A DNA stretch of 64,000 bases, from the NCBI RefSeq assembly GCF_014127485.1, contig NZ_CP059903.1:1984001-2048000 (forward strand), given 5' to 3'. Under the pieces are notes generated by a model. That model had not been told where the DNA came from. It did no database searches and worked only from the letters and a program-made list of their open reading frames with translations. Both the position numbers and the translations under genes were made by a program. The DNA comes from Nocardioides dongkuii (GTDB lineage Bacteria > Actinomycetota > Actinomycetes > Propionibacteriales > Nocardioidaceae). Shown here piece after piece: positions 14,084 through 25,531 of this stretch (positions are counted from its first letter, which is position 1; each line of letters opens with the position of its first letter).

Positions 14084-14731
14084 CTAGTTGATCTCCACCT
14101 CGACCAGATCCCAGTTGCGGGGGCTGGCAGTCACCAGGGTCTCAGCGAGTGGCCGCCGGAAGAGCAGGTGCCGGAACGACGCCAGACCGTCCCCGAAGGT
14201 CTCGGGAGAGACGATCACGTCGGAGGCGGACGTGAGGGCACTAGCGACGATCGGTGCCTCGTTCTCGCTGACGGGCAGCCACTTCCAGCGGCCACAGCGT
14301 CCGCAGGTCGAGCCGGTCCGCTCGCCCTCCTGTTCGCCGTGCCGGGCTCGCACAGCGTTCGCGAGCTCGTCGTTCCGGTGCCATGGGTCGGCCGTCTGCG
14401 TGGGGAGGACCTGCCGCGCTCCGGTCGGACCCACACGCGGCGTGTGCACCTCGCCCAGGTGGACGCGGAAGCGTTCCGAAATGATGGGAGCGAGTCGTTC
14501 CGAAAGGCAGACGACGTCGAAGAGCCAGTTCGGCATCCAGACGTCGGCCGTCGGGAACGCGCTGCCCTGCATGACGAGTGCGCCTGACTGCTCCACCAGC
14601 GGAGTGCCGCAGCCCCGACACCATCCGTCGTCGCCGTACATCGGTCCCAGGCCGTAGGAGTCCTCAGGCCACGGCCACCCCGGCGTGAATCGCGCGGAGA
14701 TGGCCACCCAGTCAGCCGACGGTTGCTCCAC
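14084..14731 (-). CDS. Hypothetical protein with two CxxC pairs
   Basis: This 215-residue product begins MEQPSADWVAISARFTPGWP. Two CxxC pairs, CRGC near residue 38 and CGRC near residue 143, could together bind a zinc ion. Aromatic-rich segments (WMPNWLFDVVCLSERL) suggest a globular cytoplasmic protein; no signal peptide or membrane segment is visible. I do not recognise the family. It stands alone in a less GC-rich patch just after the conserved pyrG block, consistent with an acquired gene. Start choice is uncertain. Confidence 0.65.
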   Translation of the reverse strand: MEQPSADWVAISARFTPGWPWPEDSYGLGPMYGDDGWCRGCGTPLVEQSGALVMQGSAFPTADVWMPNWLFDVVCLSERLAPIISERFRVHLGEVHTPRVGPTGARQVLPTQTADPWHRNDELANAVRARHGEQEGERTGSTCGRCGRWKWLPVSENEAPIVASALTSASDVIVSPETFGDGLASFRHLLFRRPLAETLVTASPRNWDLVEVEIN

Positions 14732-14896
14732 CGGAACATCATCAAGGCCAACGAGACGAATATCAGGCTCATCCGCGTGGGCGCGACACCCGGATCTCGC
14801 GGTGCCCGGTGCGGACCGGCACGACCGGTGGCGCGGTCCATGAGGAGGCCCTCGCGAGCGGCTGGCGGGCCGGTGGGCACGGATTACGGTGACAAC

Positions 14897-15058
14897 GTGC
14901 TGGGTGTCGGCCTCGAGGGCCAGGACGACCTCCCCTTCGCGGCGGCGCAGGGGGGCCTACCTGCGCTCCCAGCTCTACCCCGGCGACCCCGCATGGAGCG
15001 ACGCCGTCACCGCCCTGGACGCCGCCGTCGAGCCGATGGCCACGGTCGAGTCGAAGTA
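14897..15058 (+). pseudogene. Remnant of an unidentified gene (frameshifted 3' end)
   Basis: One frame reads VGLEGQDDLPFAAAQ and, after a frame change near 14950, another reads AYLRSQLYPGDPAWSDAV and ALDAAVEPMATVESK before a stop at 15058. Together they look like the C-terminus of a real protein with a small indel. No start codon or 5' part was found. The family is unknown to me. The rest of 14732-15169 shows nothing else that I can support. Confidence 0.35.
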
Positions 15059-15199
15059 GGGCCCTCATCCACGCGACCGTCCGACCCCGTCAGCGGCGTT
15101 CCGTCAGCCGGAAGCTCGTCCTGACGACGAGACCTCGCACCTCATGGCCGCCGCACCTATCTGCCGCGATTGACGTTGATTGCGCCGCATACTCATGGA

Positions 15200-15805
15200 G
15201 TGGCTGCCCGCTTCGACCTATCAGATCTCCCTGCTGCTTTTCGCGAGCAACTCCACTCGCTTCAAGTCGGCGACGAGATTCTCTTGGTCGAGGGCGGAAA
15301 AGAGGTGGGCGCTGTCGTTGCGTTGCCACGAGTGCTCGTCGGGCAGGTGATTCCAGCAGCGGTGAGCCGTCCCGATCCGCAGGTGAATAGTCGGCCGGGG
15401 GTGAAGGTCGTGGCAACGGGGATGAAGGTCGACGAGCGGGTGCGGGCGTACCTGTCGGCGGCATTGGGCGACGACTTCACGGTGGTGGACATCAGGACTG
15501 CGCCGGAGACGATCGACGTGCTCCTCGTTCCACCCTTGAGCGGGCAGGCGCTGGGCATTCTGCGGGCCGAGTTCCCCTCAGCGCGGCTCATCGTGACGGA
15601 GCTCGACGACCCGGAATCTGGTACGTGGATCGCTGGACCGGTCACCCGCGCCATGGCGGCGGGAGCGGATGCTTACCTGGTTCCAGCGACAGTGGCAGGT
15701 CTTGCCGCCGAGGTTCGCGTGATCGTCGAAGGTCGCGATGATCGAGCCTTGTCGTCCGGCAGCCATCGGAAGCGGGCGGTGCTCCAGCTCGAGACGGATG
15801 CCTGA
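15200..15805 (+). CDS. Hypothetical protein, antitoxin-like N-terminus and receiver-like C-terminus
   Basis: About 201 residues from GTG 15200; a TTG at 15170 would add 10. The N-terminal part (LSDLPAAFREQLHSLQVGDE, ILLVEGGKEVGAVVALPR) resembles the helix plus beta-hairpin of Phd/YefM-type antitoxins. The C-terminal half alternates beta strands and helices (TIDVLLVPPLSGQALGILRA, ARLIVTELDDP, AGADAYLVPATVAGLAAEVR) much like a CheY-type fold, without an obvious phospho-acceptor aspartate pair. Both comparisons are by eye. No toxin-like gene is adjacent. No clear ribosome-binding site decides the start. Confidence 0.6.
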   Translation: MAARFDLSDLPAAFREQLHSLQVGDEILLVEGGKEVGAVVALPRVLVGQVIPAAVSRPDPQVNSRPGVKVVATGMKVDERVRAYLSAALGDDFTVVDIRTAPETIDVLLVPPLSGQALGILRAEFPSARLIVTELDDPESGTWIAGPVTRAMAAGADAYLVPATVAGLAAEVRVIVEGRDDRALSSGSHRKRAVLQLETDA

Positions 15806-15873
15806 TGCCCCGCTGTGTAGGTCGCGCGTAGGTACCTGCTCATGCCGCGCCCCTCGACTCACTGGCTGACGAC

Positions 15874-15889
15874 CGATCCGCGCGGATCG
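15874..15889. repeat. 16-bp perfect palindrome between convergent genes
   Basis: The sequence cgatccgcgcggatcg is self-complementary and lies between the stops of two convergent genes. As RNA it could form a 6-bp stem with a 4-nt loop on either strand, so it may act as a weak bidirectional terminator. The stem is short and there is no T run; chance is possible in such GC-rich DNA. Confidence 0.3.
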
Positions 15890-15906
15890 CGGCCGTTGCC
15901 GGCGTT

Positions 15907-16461
15907 CTAGAAGGTGAAGTCCCTCGGCGCGCCTTCACCCACGCGACCATCCACTGCCTCGCGCAAGATGTCCGCGTGACCCGTATGGCGGGCGTACTCC
16001 TCGATCATGTCCAAGAGCATCGAGCGGACTGTCGGAGTGCGCCCGTCCGGCCAGGTGAAGGCCGCGGGTCCGTCGAGACCGCGCTCGTTGATCACGTCGG
16101 CGACGATCTCGCGCGAGCGCCCGACCGCGTCTCGCCAGAGTGCGTAGACATCCTCGGGAGTGTCCAGCGCCCCGGTGCGCCATTCCCAGTCAGGATCGGC
16201 GTCGAAATCGACGGCGTCCCACGGGGGGCCGTACTCCTGGCCGGCGAGCTTGACAGCCAGCCAGTCTGCCTCGACCAGCGCCACATGCTTGACGAGACCA
16301 CCCAAGGTCATCGCGCTCGCGGCAGTGGTGGCGCTCAAGCCCTCCTGCTCGAGATCCGAGGTCTTCCACGCGAAGGTCCGCCGGTTGCGCTCGAGAACCG
16401 ACAGCAGGGACTCGGCCTCGGCGGTGACCGAGGGCGAGGGCTGGGAGTCGCCGTCACTCAT
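15907..16461 (-). CDS. DinB family protein (DUF664)
   Basis: The 184-residue product is a four-helix DinB/DUF664-type protein, with SLLSVLERNRRTFAWKTSDL, TLGGLVKHVALVEADWL (first histidine of the likely metal site) and LLDMIEEYARHTGHADILRE (later histidines, HTGHADILRE being characteristic). In actinobacteria these proteins include mycothiol-dependent enzymes acting on small molecules; the substrate cannot be read from sequence. It lies downstream of two other minus-strand genes with a 16-bp gap to the first, so it may be co-transcribed with them. Confidence 0.88.
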   Translation of the reverse strand: MSDGDSQPSPSVTAEAESLLSVLERNRRTFAWKTSDLEQEGLSATTAASAMTLGGLVKHVALVEADWLAVKLAGQEYGPPWDAVDFDADPDWEWRTGALDTPEDVYALWRDAVGRSREIVADVINERGLDGPAAFTWPDGRTPTVRSMLLDMIEEYARHTGHADILREAVDGRVGEGAPRDFTF

Positions 16462-16477
16462 GATCGAAGCGTAGCCA

Positions 16478-16918
16478 TCAGCTTTCGGTTGCCGCTCGTG
16501 ACAATTGCCAGATCGATCGTAGGTACCAGAGGTAGGGCCGCTCGTCGCCGAGGAAAGAGAGACGAAGCTTCCTCAGACCGAGGCGGTCGAGGGCAGCGCA
16601 CGAGGACCGCTCTCCTGGGAGGACGCGAAAGGCATGCGCGGCCAGTGGCCACTCGTCGAGGAGCCAGGCGTTCACCACCTCGGCCACGACCTCGGCCAGA
16701 CCGGTGTCCTGTTGATCTTGGCGGAGCCAGAAAGTGACCATCGCTGAGTGGAGCGGTGTGTCGTCGACGAGCTGGCGTGGCGCCTCGACGCGTAGGAGGT
16801 AAAGAGAACCGGTGCTCGACGACGCGGCCATGGTTCCAGCGAGGTACGTCGCGGTCGGCGACCCGCTCACCGCGGCTTCCGCCATGGCGGCGTCGACTCG
16901 TGCCAGGGCCCGGAGCAC
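16478..16918 (-). CDS. Hypothetical protein between methyltransferase and DinB genes
   Basis: About 146 residues from GTG 16918. It contains ATYLAGTMAASSSTGSLYLL, VTFWLRQDQQDTGLAEVVAE and LRKLRLSFLGDERPYLWYLR. It is globular, with no signal peptide or membrane segment. Protein-like sequence continues upstream of GTG 16918 (HDVPNRVALDAAV) to the methyltransferase stop with no usual start codon, so the true start is unclear or the gene is 5' truncated. I do not recognise the family. Confidence 0.55.
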   Translation of the reverse strand: MLRALARVDAAMAEAAVSGSPTATYLAGTMAASSSTGSLYLLRVEAPRQLVDDTPLHSAMVTFWLRQDQQDTGLAEVVAEVVNAWLLDEWPLAAHAFRVLPGERSSCAALDRLGLRKLRLSFLGDERPYLWYLRSIWQLSRAATES

Positions 16919-16975
16919 GACGGCCGCGTCGAGCGCGACCCGGTTCGGGACGTCGTGCAGGACCCCCGCGTGGCC

Positions 16976-17671
16976 TCAGACGGCTTCGAGGACGAAGAAG
17001 AGGAAGCAGATGAACGACCGGCCCTCCGCGAGGCCCGGGGGCAGCACCTCCGGGGGAGTGTCCGGCGCCGGAGGTGGCTCGCTGATGGTGGCGATGCGGA
17101 ACCCCGCGGCAGCGAAGGCGTCGGCCATGGCGTGCAGCGGGCGGTGCCAGAAGGTCAGCCACGTCACCTGCCCGTCGAACCTGAAGTCGTCGGAGTACTT
17201 CGTCACCGCGAAGTAGTCGGCCTCGGGAAAGACGATCCGGTAGGTGGCGGGGTGGTTCACCGAGACCATCAGCCGCCCGCCGGGCCTCAGCACCCGTCGC
17301 AGCTCCGCGAGGGGGCCGGCCCAGTCCTCCAGGTAGTGCAGGACGAGCGATGCGACGACGTCGTCGAACTCGGCGTCGGCGAACGGCAGCGGCGCGCCGA
17401 GGTCCGCGACGTGGAGGTCGGCGTCCTCGCCCAGCCTCTGGCGGGCCAGGTCGATCATGGCGGCACTCGCATCGAGACCGGTGACGAGGGCGCCCCGGTC
17501 GCGCAGCGCTGCCGACAGCGGCCCGGAGCCGCACCCCGCGTCCAGGACCCGGCGGCCGGAGACCTCGCCGGTGAGGCCGAGCATCGCGGGCCGCTCGTAG
17601 TAGGCGTTGAACAGGTTGATCTCGTTCTCGGCCGAGTAGGCGCGCGCGAAGCCGTCGTAGTCGCTGGTCAC
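16976..17671 (-). CDS. Class I SAM-dependent methyltransferase
   Basis: The 231-residue product starts at GTG 17671. It shows a full class I methyltransferase core: motif I VLDAGCGSGPLSAALRDRGA, acidic motif II VTGLDASAAMIDLAR, motif III ADLHVADLGAPLPFADAEFD, and LRPGGRLMVSVNHPAT. The Methyltransf_11-like core suggests a small-molecule substrate, which the sequence does not identify. The start lies 23 bp after the pepN stop on the same strand. A much longer upstream reading frame exists but overlaps pepN in another frame and is rejected. Confidence 0.88.
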   Translation of the reverse strand: MTSDYDGFARAYSAENEINLFNAYYERPAMLGLTGEVSGRRVLDAGCGSGPLSAALRDRGALVTGLDASAAMIDLARQRLGEDADLHVADLGAPLPFADAEFDDVVASLVLHYLEDWAGPLAELRRVLRPGGRLMVSVNHPATYRIVFPEADYFAVTKYSDDFRFDGQVTWLTFWHRPLHAMADAFAAAGFRIATISEPPPAPDTPPEVLPPGLAEGRSFICFLFFVLEAV

Positions 17672-17694
17672 GTGGATCAGTCTTCCCAGGCAGC

Positions 17695-20157
<2,463 letters not shown>

Positions 20158-20180
20158 GGCGACACGCTACCGTCGCGCAC

Positions 20181-20804
20181 ATGTCGACCCCGGAGCTTTC
20201 CGACCAACCCGAGGAGTGGCCGGTCTCGGCCACCCGCGACCTGCACCGCGGCGACTGGGTGGTGGCGCTGCGCGCCGACGACGTACGACGTCCGGGCGAC
20301 CCCGACGGCGAGCCGTTCACCCGGTTCGTGCTCGAGCACCCGGGCGCGGTGGTGGTGCTGGCGATCGACGACGACGAGCGGGTGCTGTGCCTGTGGCAGT
20401 ACCGCCACGCGGCCCGGCACCGGCTGGTCGAGCTGCCCGCCGGCCTGTGCGACGCGGAGGGCGAGGAGCCGCTGGACGTCGCCCGGCGCGAGCTGCGGGA
20501 GGAGGCGCTGCTCGAGGCCTCGGAGTGGACCCACCTGACCTCGGTCTGGCCCTCGCCGGGCATCACCGCGGAGGTGCAGCACCTCTACCTCGCCCGCGGC
20601 CTGCGCGAGGTCGACCGCGGCGACTTCGTGCTCGAGCACGAGGAGGCGGACATGACGACGGCGTGGGTGCCGTTCGCCGACCTGCTCGCCGCGGTGCTGG
20701 CGGGTCGCGTCGCGGACGCGCCCCTGGTCACGGCGATACTGGCTGCGCAGGCGCGCGGCCTGGCAGGGTCCGAGCGCTCCACGAGTCGAGGAGGACAACG
20801 GTGA
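20181..20804 (+). CDS. NUDIX hydrolase (ADP-ribose pyrophosphatase-like)
   Basis: The 207-residue product contains a NUDIX box (AEGEEPLDVARRELREEALL) preceded by LVELPAGLCD and followed by SPGITAEVQHLYLARGL, which fits the ADP-ribose pyrophosphatase subgroup; M. tuberculosis Rv1700, at the same place before xerD, is one. It would hydrolyse ADP-ribose to AMP and ribose-5-phosphate. The start ATG 20181 is chosen from the compact spacing to pepN. The stop overlaps ald by 4 bp. Confidence 0.92.
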   Translation: MSTPELSDQPEEWPVSATRDLHRGDWVVALRADDVRRPGDPDGEPFTRFVLEHPGAVVVLAIDDDERVLCLWQYRHAARHRLVELPAGLCDAEGEEPLDVARRELREEALLEASEWTHLTSVWPSPGITAEVQHLYLARGLREVDRGDFVLEHEEADMTTAWVPFADLLAAVLAGRVADAPLVTAILAAQARGLAGSERSTSRGGQR

Positions 20805-21937
20805 AGGTCGGCGTCCCGAAGGAAGTCAAGAACCACGAGTACCGCGTGGCGATCACCCCGATCGGGGTGCACGAGCTGGTCGCGCACGGGCACGAGGTGG
20901 TGGTCGAGGCGGGCGCCGGGGTCGGCTCCTCGATCCTCGACGAGGAGTACGCCGCGGCCGGCGCGACCATGGTCGCGACGCCCGAGGAGGCCTGGGGCAC
21001 CGACGGCGGGGTCGACCTGGTGCTCAAGGTGAAGGAGCCGGTCGCCGAGGAGTACCCCCGGATGCGGGAGGGGCTGACCCTCTTCACCTACCTGCACCTG
21101 GCCGCCGACAAGCCGCTGACCGAGGAGCTGATGACCCGCCGGGTCACCGCCCTCGCCTACGAGACGGTGCAGCTGCCCTCGGGCGGGCTGCCGCTGCTCT
21201 ACCCGATGTCGGAGGTCGCCGGCTGCCTGGCGCCCCAGGTGGGCGCCCACTCGCTGCTCAAGGCGCAGGGCGGCCGGGGCGTGCTGATGGGGGGCGTCGG
21301 CGGCGTCGCCAACGCCAAGGTCGTCATCATCGGCGCCGGCGTCTCGGGCCAGAACGCCGCGAACATCGCGCTCGGCATGGGCGCCGACGTGACCCTGCTG
21401 GACACCGACCTGGACAAGCTGCGGCTCTCGTTCTGGCGCTACAACAACCGGGTGCACGGGCTGGCCTCCTCGCGCCTCGCGATCGAGCAGCAGGTCACCG
21501 AGGCGGACCTGGTCATCGGCGCGGTGCTGATCCCGGGCGCCGCGGCCCCGAAGCTGGTCTCCAACGACCTCGTCGCGGCGATGAAGCCGGGCTCGGTGCT
21601 CGTCGACATCGCGGTCGACCAGGGCGGCTGCTTCGAGGACACGCACCCGACCACGCACGCGGACCCGACGTACGAGGTGCACGGCTCGACGTTCTACTGC
21701 GTGGCGAACATGCCCGGCGCGGTGCCGAACACCTCGACGTACGCCCTCACCAACGCGACCCTGCCGTACGCCGTGGCGCTGGCCGACAAGGGCTGGGCCC
21801 GGGCCTGCCGCGACGACCGGTCGCTGGCGCTGGGGCTGAACACGCACGCGGGACGGCTGACCAACGCGCCCGTCGGCGAGGCCGTCGGCATCGACGCGGT
21901 CGACCTCCAGGGCGCGCTCGAGGAGGCCCTTGCCTGA
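20801..21937 (+). CDS. ald: Alanine dehydrogenase
   Basis: The 378-residue product begins [20 protein letters not shown], the alanine dehydrogenase/PNT N-terminal signature. It has [12 protein letters not shown] and then the NAD-binding domain with [20 protein letters not shown]. It interconverts L-alanine and pyruvate plus ammonia with NAD. GTG 20801 follows a strong ribosome-binding site (gaggagga). The 4-bp overlap with the NUDIX gene suggests co-translation. In M. tuberculosis ald lies elsewhere, so its placement next to xerD differs from that reference. Confidence 0.96.
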   Translation: MKVGVPKEVKNHEYRVAITPIGVHELVAHGHEVVVEAGAGVGSSILDEEYAAAGATMVATPEEAWGTDGGVDLVLKVKEPVAEEYPRMREGLTLFTYLHLAADKPLTEELMTRRVTALAYETVQLPSGGLPLLYPMSEVAGCLAPQVGAHSLLKAQGGRGVLMGGVGGVANAKVVIIGAGVSGQNAANIALGMGADVTLLDTDLDKLRLSFWRYNNRVHGLASSRLAIEQQVTEADLVIGAVLIPGAAAPKLVSNDLVAAMKPGSVLVDIAVDQGGCFEDTHPTTHADPTYEVHGSTFYCVANMPGAVPNTSTYALTNATLPYAVALADKGWARACRDDRSLALGLNTHAGRLTNAPVGEAVGIDAVDLQGALEEALA

Positions 21938-21965
21938 CGTGAAGGGCGCTGACGTGAAGGGCGCT
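21936..21965. repeat. 15-bp tandem duplication at the xerD start
   Basis: The unit gacgtgaagggcgct occurs twice back to back, followed by a partial third (gacctgg). Each copy supplies an in-frame GTG, so it duplicates the xerD start-codon context. The 15-bp length keeps the frame. Confidence 0.85.
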
Positions 21966-22901
21966 GACCTGGCCCGCGCCGTCCGGACCTACCTCGACCA
22001 CCTCTCGGTGGAGCGCGGTCTCGCCGCCAACACGCTGACGTCGTACCGCCGCGACCTGCGCCGCTACCAGGAGTACCTCGCCTCGGTCGGCATCGGAGAC
22101 CTCGCCGCGGTCTCGGAGGCGAACGTCAGCGGTTTCCTGATGCGGCTGCGCGAGGGCGACGCCGACCACCCGCCGCTGAGCTCGACGTCCGCGGCGCGCA
22201 CGGTGGTCGCGGTGCGCGGCTTCCACAAGTTCGCGGTCTCCGACGGGCTGGCCGCGACCGACCCGGCGAGCGCCGTGAAGCCCCCCGCGCCCGCGAAGCG
22301 GCTGCCCAAGGCGCTGCCGCTCTCCGACGTGGAGGCGATCCTGGAGGCCGCGGGCGCACCGGACACGGTCCTGGCGCTGCGGGACCGGGCGCTGCTGGAG
22401 GTGCTCTACGGCACCGGCGCGCGGATTTCCGAGGCCGTCGGCCTCGACGTCGACGACCTCGACGTCCCCGTCAGCGGGGAGGACGCCGTCGGCACGGTGC
22501 TGCTGCGCGGCAAGGGCGGCAAGGAGCGGATCGTGCCGGTCGGGTCCTACGCCCGGGCCGCGGTCGAGGCCTACCTCGTGCGCGCCCGCACCGAGCTGGT
22601 GGCCGCGGGCAAGGGCACGCCGGCGCTGTTCCTCAACGCCCGCGGCGGGCGGCTCTCCCGGCAGTCGGCGTGGGCCGTGCTGCAGCGCGCAGCCGACCGC
22701 GCCGGGGTGACCCGCGACGTCTCGCCGCACACCCTGCGGCACTCGTTCGCCACGCACCTGCTCGACGGCGGGGCCGACGTCCGCGTCGTCCAGGAGCTGC
22801 TCGGGCACGCCTCGGTCACGACCACCCAGGTGTACACGCTGGTCACCGTCGACAACCTCCGCGAGGTCTTCGCGACCGCCCACCCCCGGGCGCGTGACTG
22901 A
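21939..22901 (+). CDS. xerD: Tyrosine recombinase XerD
   Basis: The 320-residue product is a chromosome-dimer resolution recombinase. The N-terminal SAM-like core-binding domain has [20 protein letters not shown]. The catalytic domain has Arg in [13 protein letters not shown], the [19 protein letters not shown] box, [14 protein letters not shown] and the nucleophile Tyr. GTG 21939 lies 12 nt after aggagg; TTG 21930 is only 3 nt after it, and GTG 21954 is an alternative made by a duplication. It sits between NUDIX/ald and the parA-scpAB block as in other actinobacteria, with no phage genes, so it is housekeeping XerD and not an integrase. Confidence 0.94.
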   Translation: MKGADVKGADLARAVRTYLDHLSVERGLAANTLTSYRRDLRRYQEYLASVGIGDLAAVSEANVSGFLMRLREGDADHPPLSSTSAARTVVAVRGFHKFAVSDGLAATDPASAVKPPAPAKRLPKALPLSDVEAILEAAGAPDTVLALRDRALLEVLYGTGARISEAVGLDVDDLDVPVSGEDAVGTVLLRGKGGKERIVPVGSYARAAVEAYLVRARTELVAAGKGTPALFLNARGGRLSRQSAWAVLQRAADRAGVTRDVSPHTLRHSFATHLLDGGADVRVVQELLGHASVTTTQVYTLVTVDNLREVFATAHPRARD

Positions 22902-22974
22902 TGGCGGGTGGCGCCAGGGAGGATGGGGCCATGAGCCGCGCCGTCCGTCATCCCTCGGACGACCCGGCGCGCGC

Positions 22975-25524
22975 ATGAGCGACGTGCTCGACGACGTCAC
23001 GTCGTACGCCGCGGGGCTCGGCCTGGAGCTCTACCCGCACCAGGAGGAGGCGGTCCTCGAGCTGCTCTCCGGCAACAACGTCGTGCTCGCGACCCCCACC
23101 GGGTCCGGGAAGTCGCTGGTCGCGGTGGCCGCGCACAAGGCGGCGATGGCGACCGACCGGGTGTCGTTCTACACCGCGCCGATCAAGGCGCTGGTGAGCG
23201 AGAAGTTCTTCGCGCTCTGCGAGGTCTTCGGCGCCGACGACGTCGGCATGCTGACCGGCGACGCGGCGGTGAACCCCGACGCGCCGATCATCTGCTGCAC
23301 CGCCGAGGTGCTGGCCAACATCGCGCTGCGCGAGGGGAGCCGCGCCGACGTCGGCCTGGTCGTGATGGACGAGTTCCACTTCTACGGCGAGCCGGACCGG
23401 GGCTGGGCCTGGCAGGTGCCGCTGCTGGAGCTGCCGCAGGCCCAGTTCCTGCTGATGTCGGCCACCCTCGGCGACGTCACCGAGCTGGCCGCCGACCTGA
23501 CCCGGCGCAACGGCCGCGAGACCGCAGTGGTCGACCAGGCCGAGCGGCCGGTGCCGCTGCTGTTCTCGTGGTCGCTCGACCCGCTGCCCGAGCGGCTGGA
23601 GGAGCTGGTCACGACCGGCCAGGCGCCGGTGTACGTCGTGCACTTCACCCAGGCCGCCGCGGTCGACCACGCCACCTCGCTGCTGAACGCCGGGTGGATC
23701 CCGAAGCCCGAGGGGATGACCGAGCGGCTCGCCGAGGTGCGCTTCGCCGCCGGGTTCGGCAAGACGCTGTCCAAGCTGCTCAAGCGCGGCATCGGCGTCC
23801 ACCACGCCGGGATGCTGCCGCGCTACCGCCGCCTGGTCGAGCAGCTCGCCCAGCAGGGCGCCCTGTCGGTCATCTGCGGCACCGACACCCTCGGCGTCGG
23901 CATCAACGTGCCGATCCGCACGGTGCTCTTCACCGGGCTGGCGAAGTTCGACGGCAACCGCCAGCGGGTGCTCCGGTCGCGGGAGTTCCTCCAGATCGCC
24001 GGGCGGGCGGGCCGCGCGGGCTTCGACACCGCCGGGTACGTCGTGGTCCAGGCGCCCGAGCACACCATCGAGAACGAGCGCGCCAAGGCCAAGTCGGAGG
24101 CGAAGAACGCCGCGAACCCGAAGAAGAAGAGCAAGGCGCAGCTGCGCAAGCCGCCCGAGGGCTCGGTGGTGTGGACCGAGCAGACCTTCGACAAGCTGGT
24201 GTCCGGCACGCCCGAGCCGCTGGTCTCGCGGATGAAGGTCGACAACGCGATGCTGCTCAACGTCGTGGCCCGCGAGGAGGACGCGTTCCCGGTGCTGCGG
24301 CGGCTGCTCACCGAGAACCACGAGGACCGGCGCCAGCAGCTGCGGCTCGCGCGGCGCGCGCTCCGGCTGGCCCGGTCCCTGCTGCACTCCGGCGTGCTGA
24401 CCCGGCTGCCCGAGCTCGACGAGTACGGCCGCCGGTACGTGCTCACCGTCGACCTGCCCGCCGACTTCGCGCTGAACCAGCCGCTGGCGCACTTCGCGCT
24501 GGCCGCGCTCGACGTCCTCGACGTGGAGGCCGACGACCACGACCTCGACATCGTCTCGGTGATCGAGGCCGTGCTGGAGGCGCCCCGGCAGGTGCTGATG
24601 GCCCAGCAGTGGACGGCGCGCGGCGAGGCCGTCAACGAGATGAAGGCCGACGGCATCGAGTACGACGAGCGGATGGCGCTGCTCGACCAGATCACCTGGC
24701 CGCAGCCGCTCGCCGAGCTGCTCGGGGTGACGTACGAGATCTACCGCCAGTCGCACCCCTGGCTGCCGGAGGACGCGCTCGGCCCGAAGTCGGTGGTCCG
24801 CGAGATGTACGAGCAGGGGATGTCGTTCACCGACTTCGTCTCCCGCTACCAGCTGGCGCGCTCCGAGGGCCTGGTGCTGCGCTACCTCACCGACGCCTAC
24901 CGGACCCTGCGCCAGACCGTCCCCGAGAGCCACCGCACGCCCGGGCTCGAGGAGCTGATCGAGTGGCTGGGGGAGACGATCCGGCAGACCGACTCCTCGC
25001 TCCTCGACGAGTGGGAGGCGCTCAACGACCCCGACCACGTGCGCCGCGACGTCGCCCTGCACGAGCCGCCGCCCCCGCCGCGGCCGCTGTCCCGGCAGGG
25101 CCGGGCGTTCATGGTGATGGTCCGCAACGCGATGTGGCGCCGGGTCGAGCTGGTGGCGCGCGACGATCTCGACGGGCTGATGGCCCTGGAGCGGGCCGCC
25201 GCCGACCGCACCGACCCCCCGCGCGCCGTCGCGATGACGCGCTCGGCCTGGGACGCCGCGATCGAGGACTACTACGCCGAGCACGACCGGGTCCTGCTCG
25301 ACGCCGACGCGCGCGGCCCGCGGCTGCTGGTGGTCGAGGAGGCGACCGGCACGCCCGCCGGCGTCGAGGACGACGTCAGCGCGCGCCTGTGGCGGGTCCG
25401 GCAGACCCTGCACGACCCGGAGGGCCACCACGACTGGGTCGTCGAGGCGACCGCCGACCTCGACGCCACCGACGAGGCCGGCGAGCTGGTGCTGGCCACG
25501 ACCGCCTTCCGCCGGCTCGACTGA
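22975..25524 (+). CDS. DEAD/DEAH-box RNA helicase with DUF3516 C-terminus
   Basis: The 849-residue product is a superfamily 2 helicase related to Ski2/Mtr4-like proteins. Walker A is ATPTGSGKS (~residues 41-49), Walker B is VMDEFHFYGEP, motif III LLMSATLGD, and the second RecA domain has CGTDTLGVGINVPIRTVLFT and QIAGRAGRAGFDTAGY. The remaining ~400 residues match the actinobacterial DUF3516 extension. The likely role is RNA unwinding in processing or turnover. ATG 22975 is chosen because the conserved YPHQEEAVLELLSGNNVV follows; a longer frame reaches upstream into xerD. Confidence 0.92.
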   Translation: MSDVLDDVTSYAAGLGLELYPHQEEAVLELLSGNNVVLATPTGSGKSLVAVAAHKAAMATDRVSFYTAPIKALVSEKFFALCEVFGADDVGMLTGDAAVNPDAPIICCTAEVLANIALREGSRADVGLVVMDEFHFYGEPDRGWAWQVPLLELPQAQFLLMSATLGDVTELAADLTRRNGRETAVVDQAERPVPLLFSWSLDPLPERLEELVTTGQAPVYVVHFTQAAAVDHATSLLNAGWIPKPEGMTERLAEVRFAAGFGKTLSKLLKRGIGVHHAGMLPRYRRLVEQLAQQGALSVICGTDTLGVGINVPIRTVLFTGLAKFDGNRQRVLRSREFLQIAGRAGRAGFDTAGYVVVQAPEHTIENERAKAKSEAKNAANPKKKSKAQLRKPPEGSVVWTEQTFDKLVSGTPEPLVSRMKVDNAMLLNVVAREEDAFPVLRRLLTENHEDRRQQLRLARRALRLARSLLHSGVLTRLPELDEYGRRYVLTVDLPADFALNQPLAHFALAALDVLDVEADDHDLDIVSVIEAVLEAPRQVLMAQQWTARGEAVNEMKADGIEYDERMALLDQITWPQPLAELLGVTYEIYRQSHPWLPEDALGPKSVVREMYEQGMSFTDFVSRYQLARSEGLVLRYLTDAYRTLRQTVPESHRTPGLEELIEWLGETIRQTDSSLLDEWEALNDPDHVRRDVALHEPPPPPRPLSRQGRAFMVMVRNAMWRRVELVARDDLDGLMALERAAADRTDPPRAVAMTRSAWDAAIEDYYAEHDRVLLDADARGPRLLVVEEATGTPAGVEDDVSARLWRVRQTLHDPEGHHDWVVEATADLDATDEAGELVLATTAFRRLD

Positions 25525-25531
25525 GCGCGCC

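Noticed and set aside
21939-22901. Possible phage integrase / mobile element
   Set aside because: The tyrosine recombinase sits in the conserved XerD position with no phage genes or att repeats.
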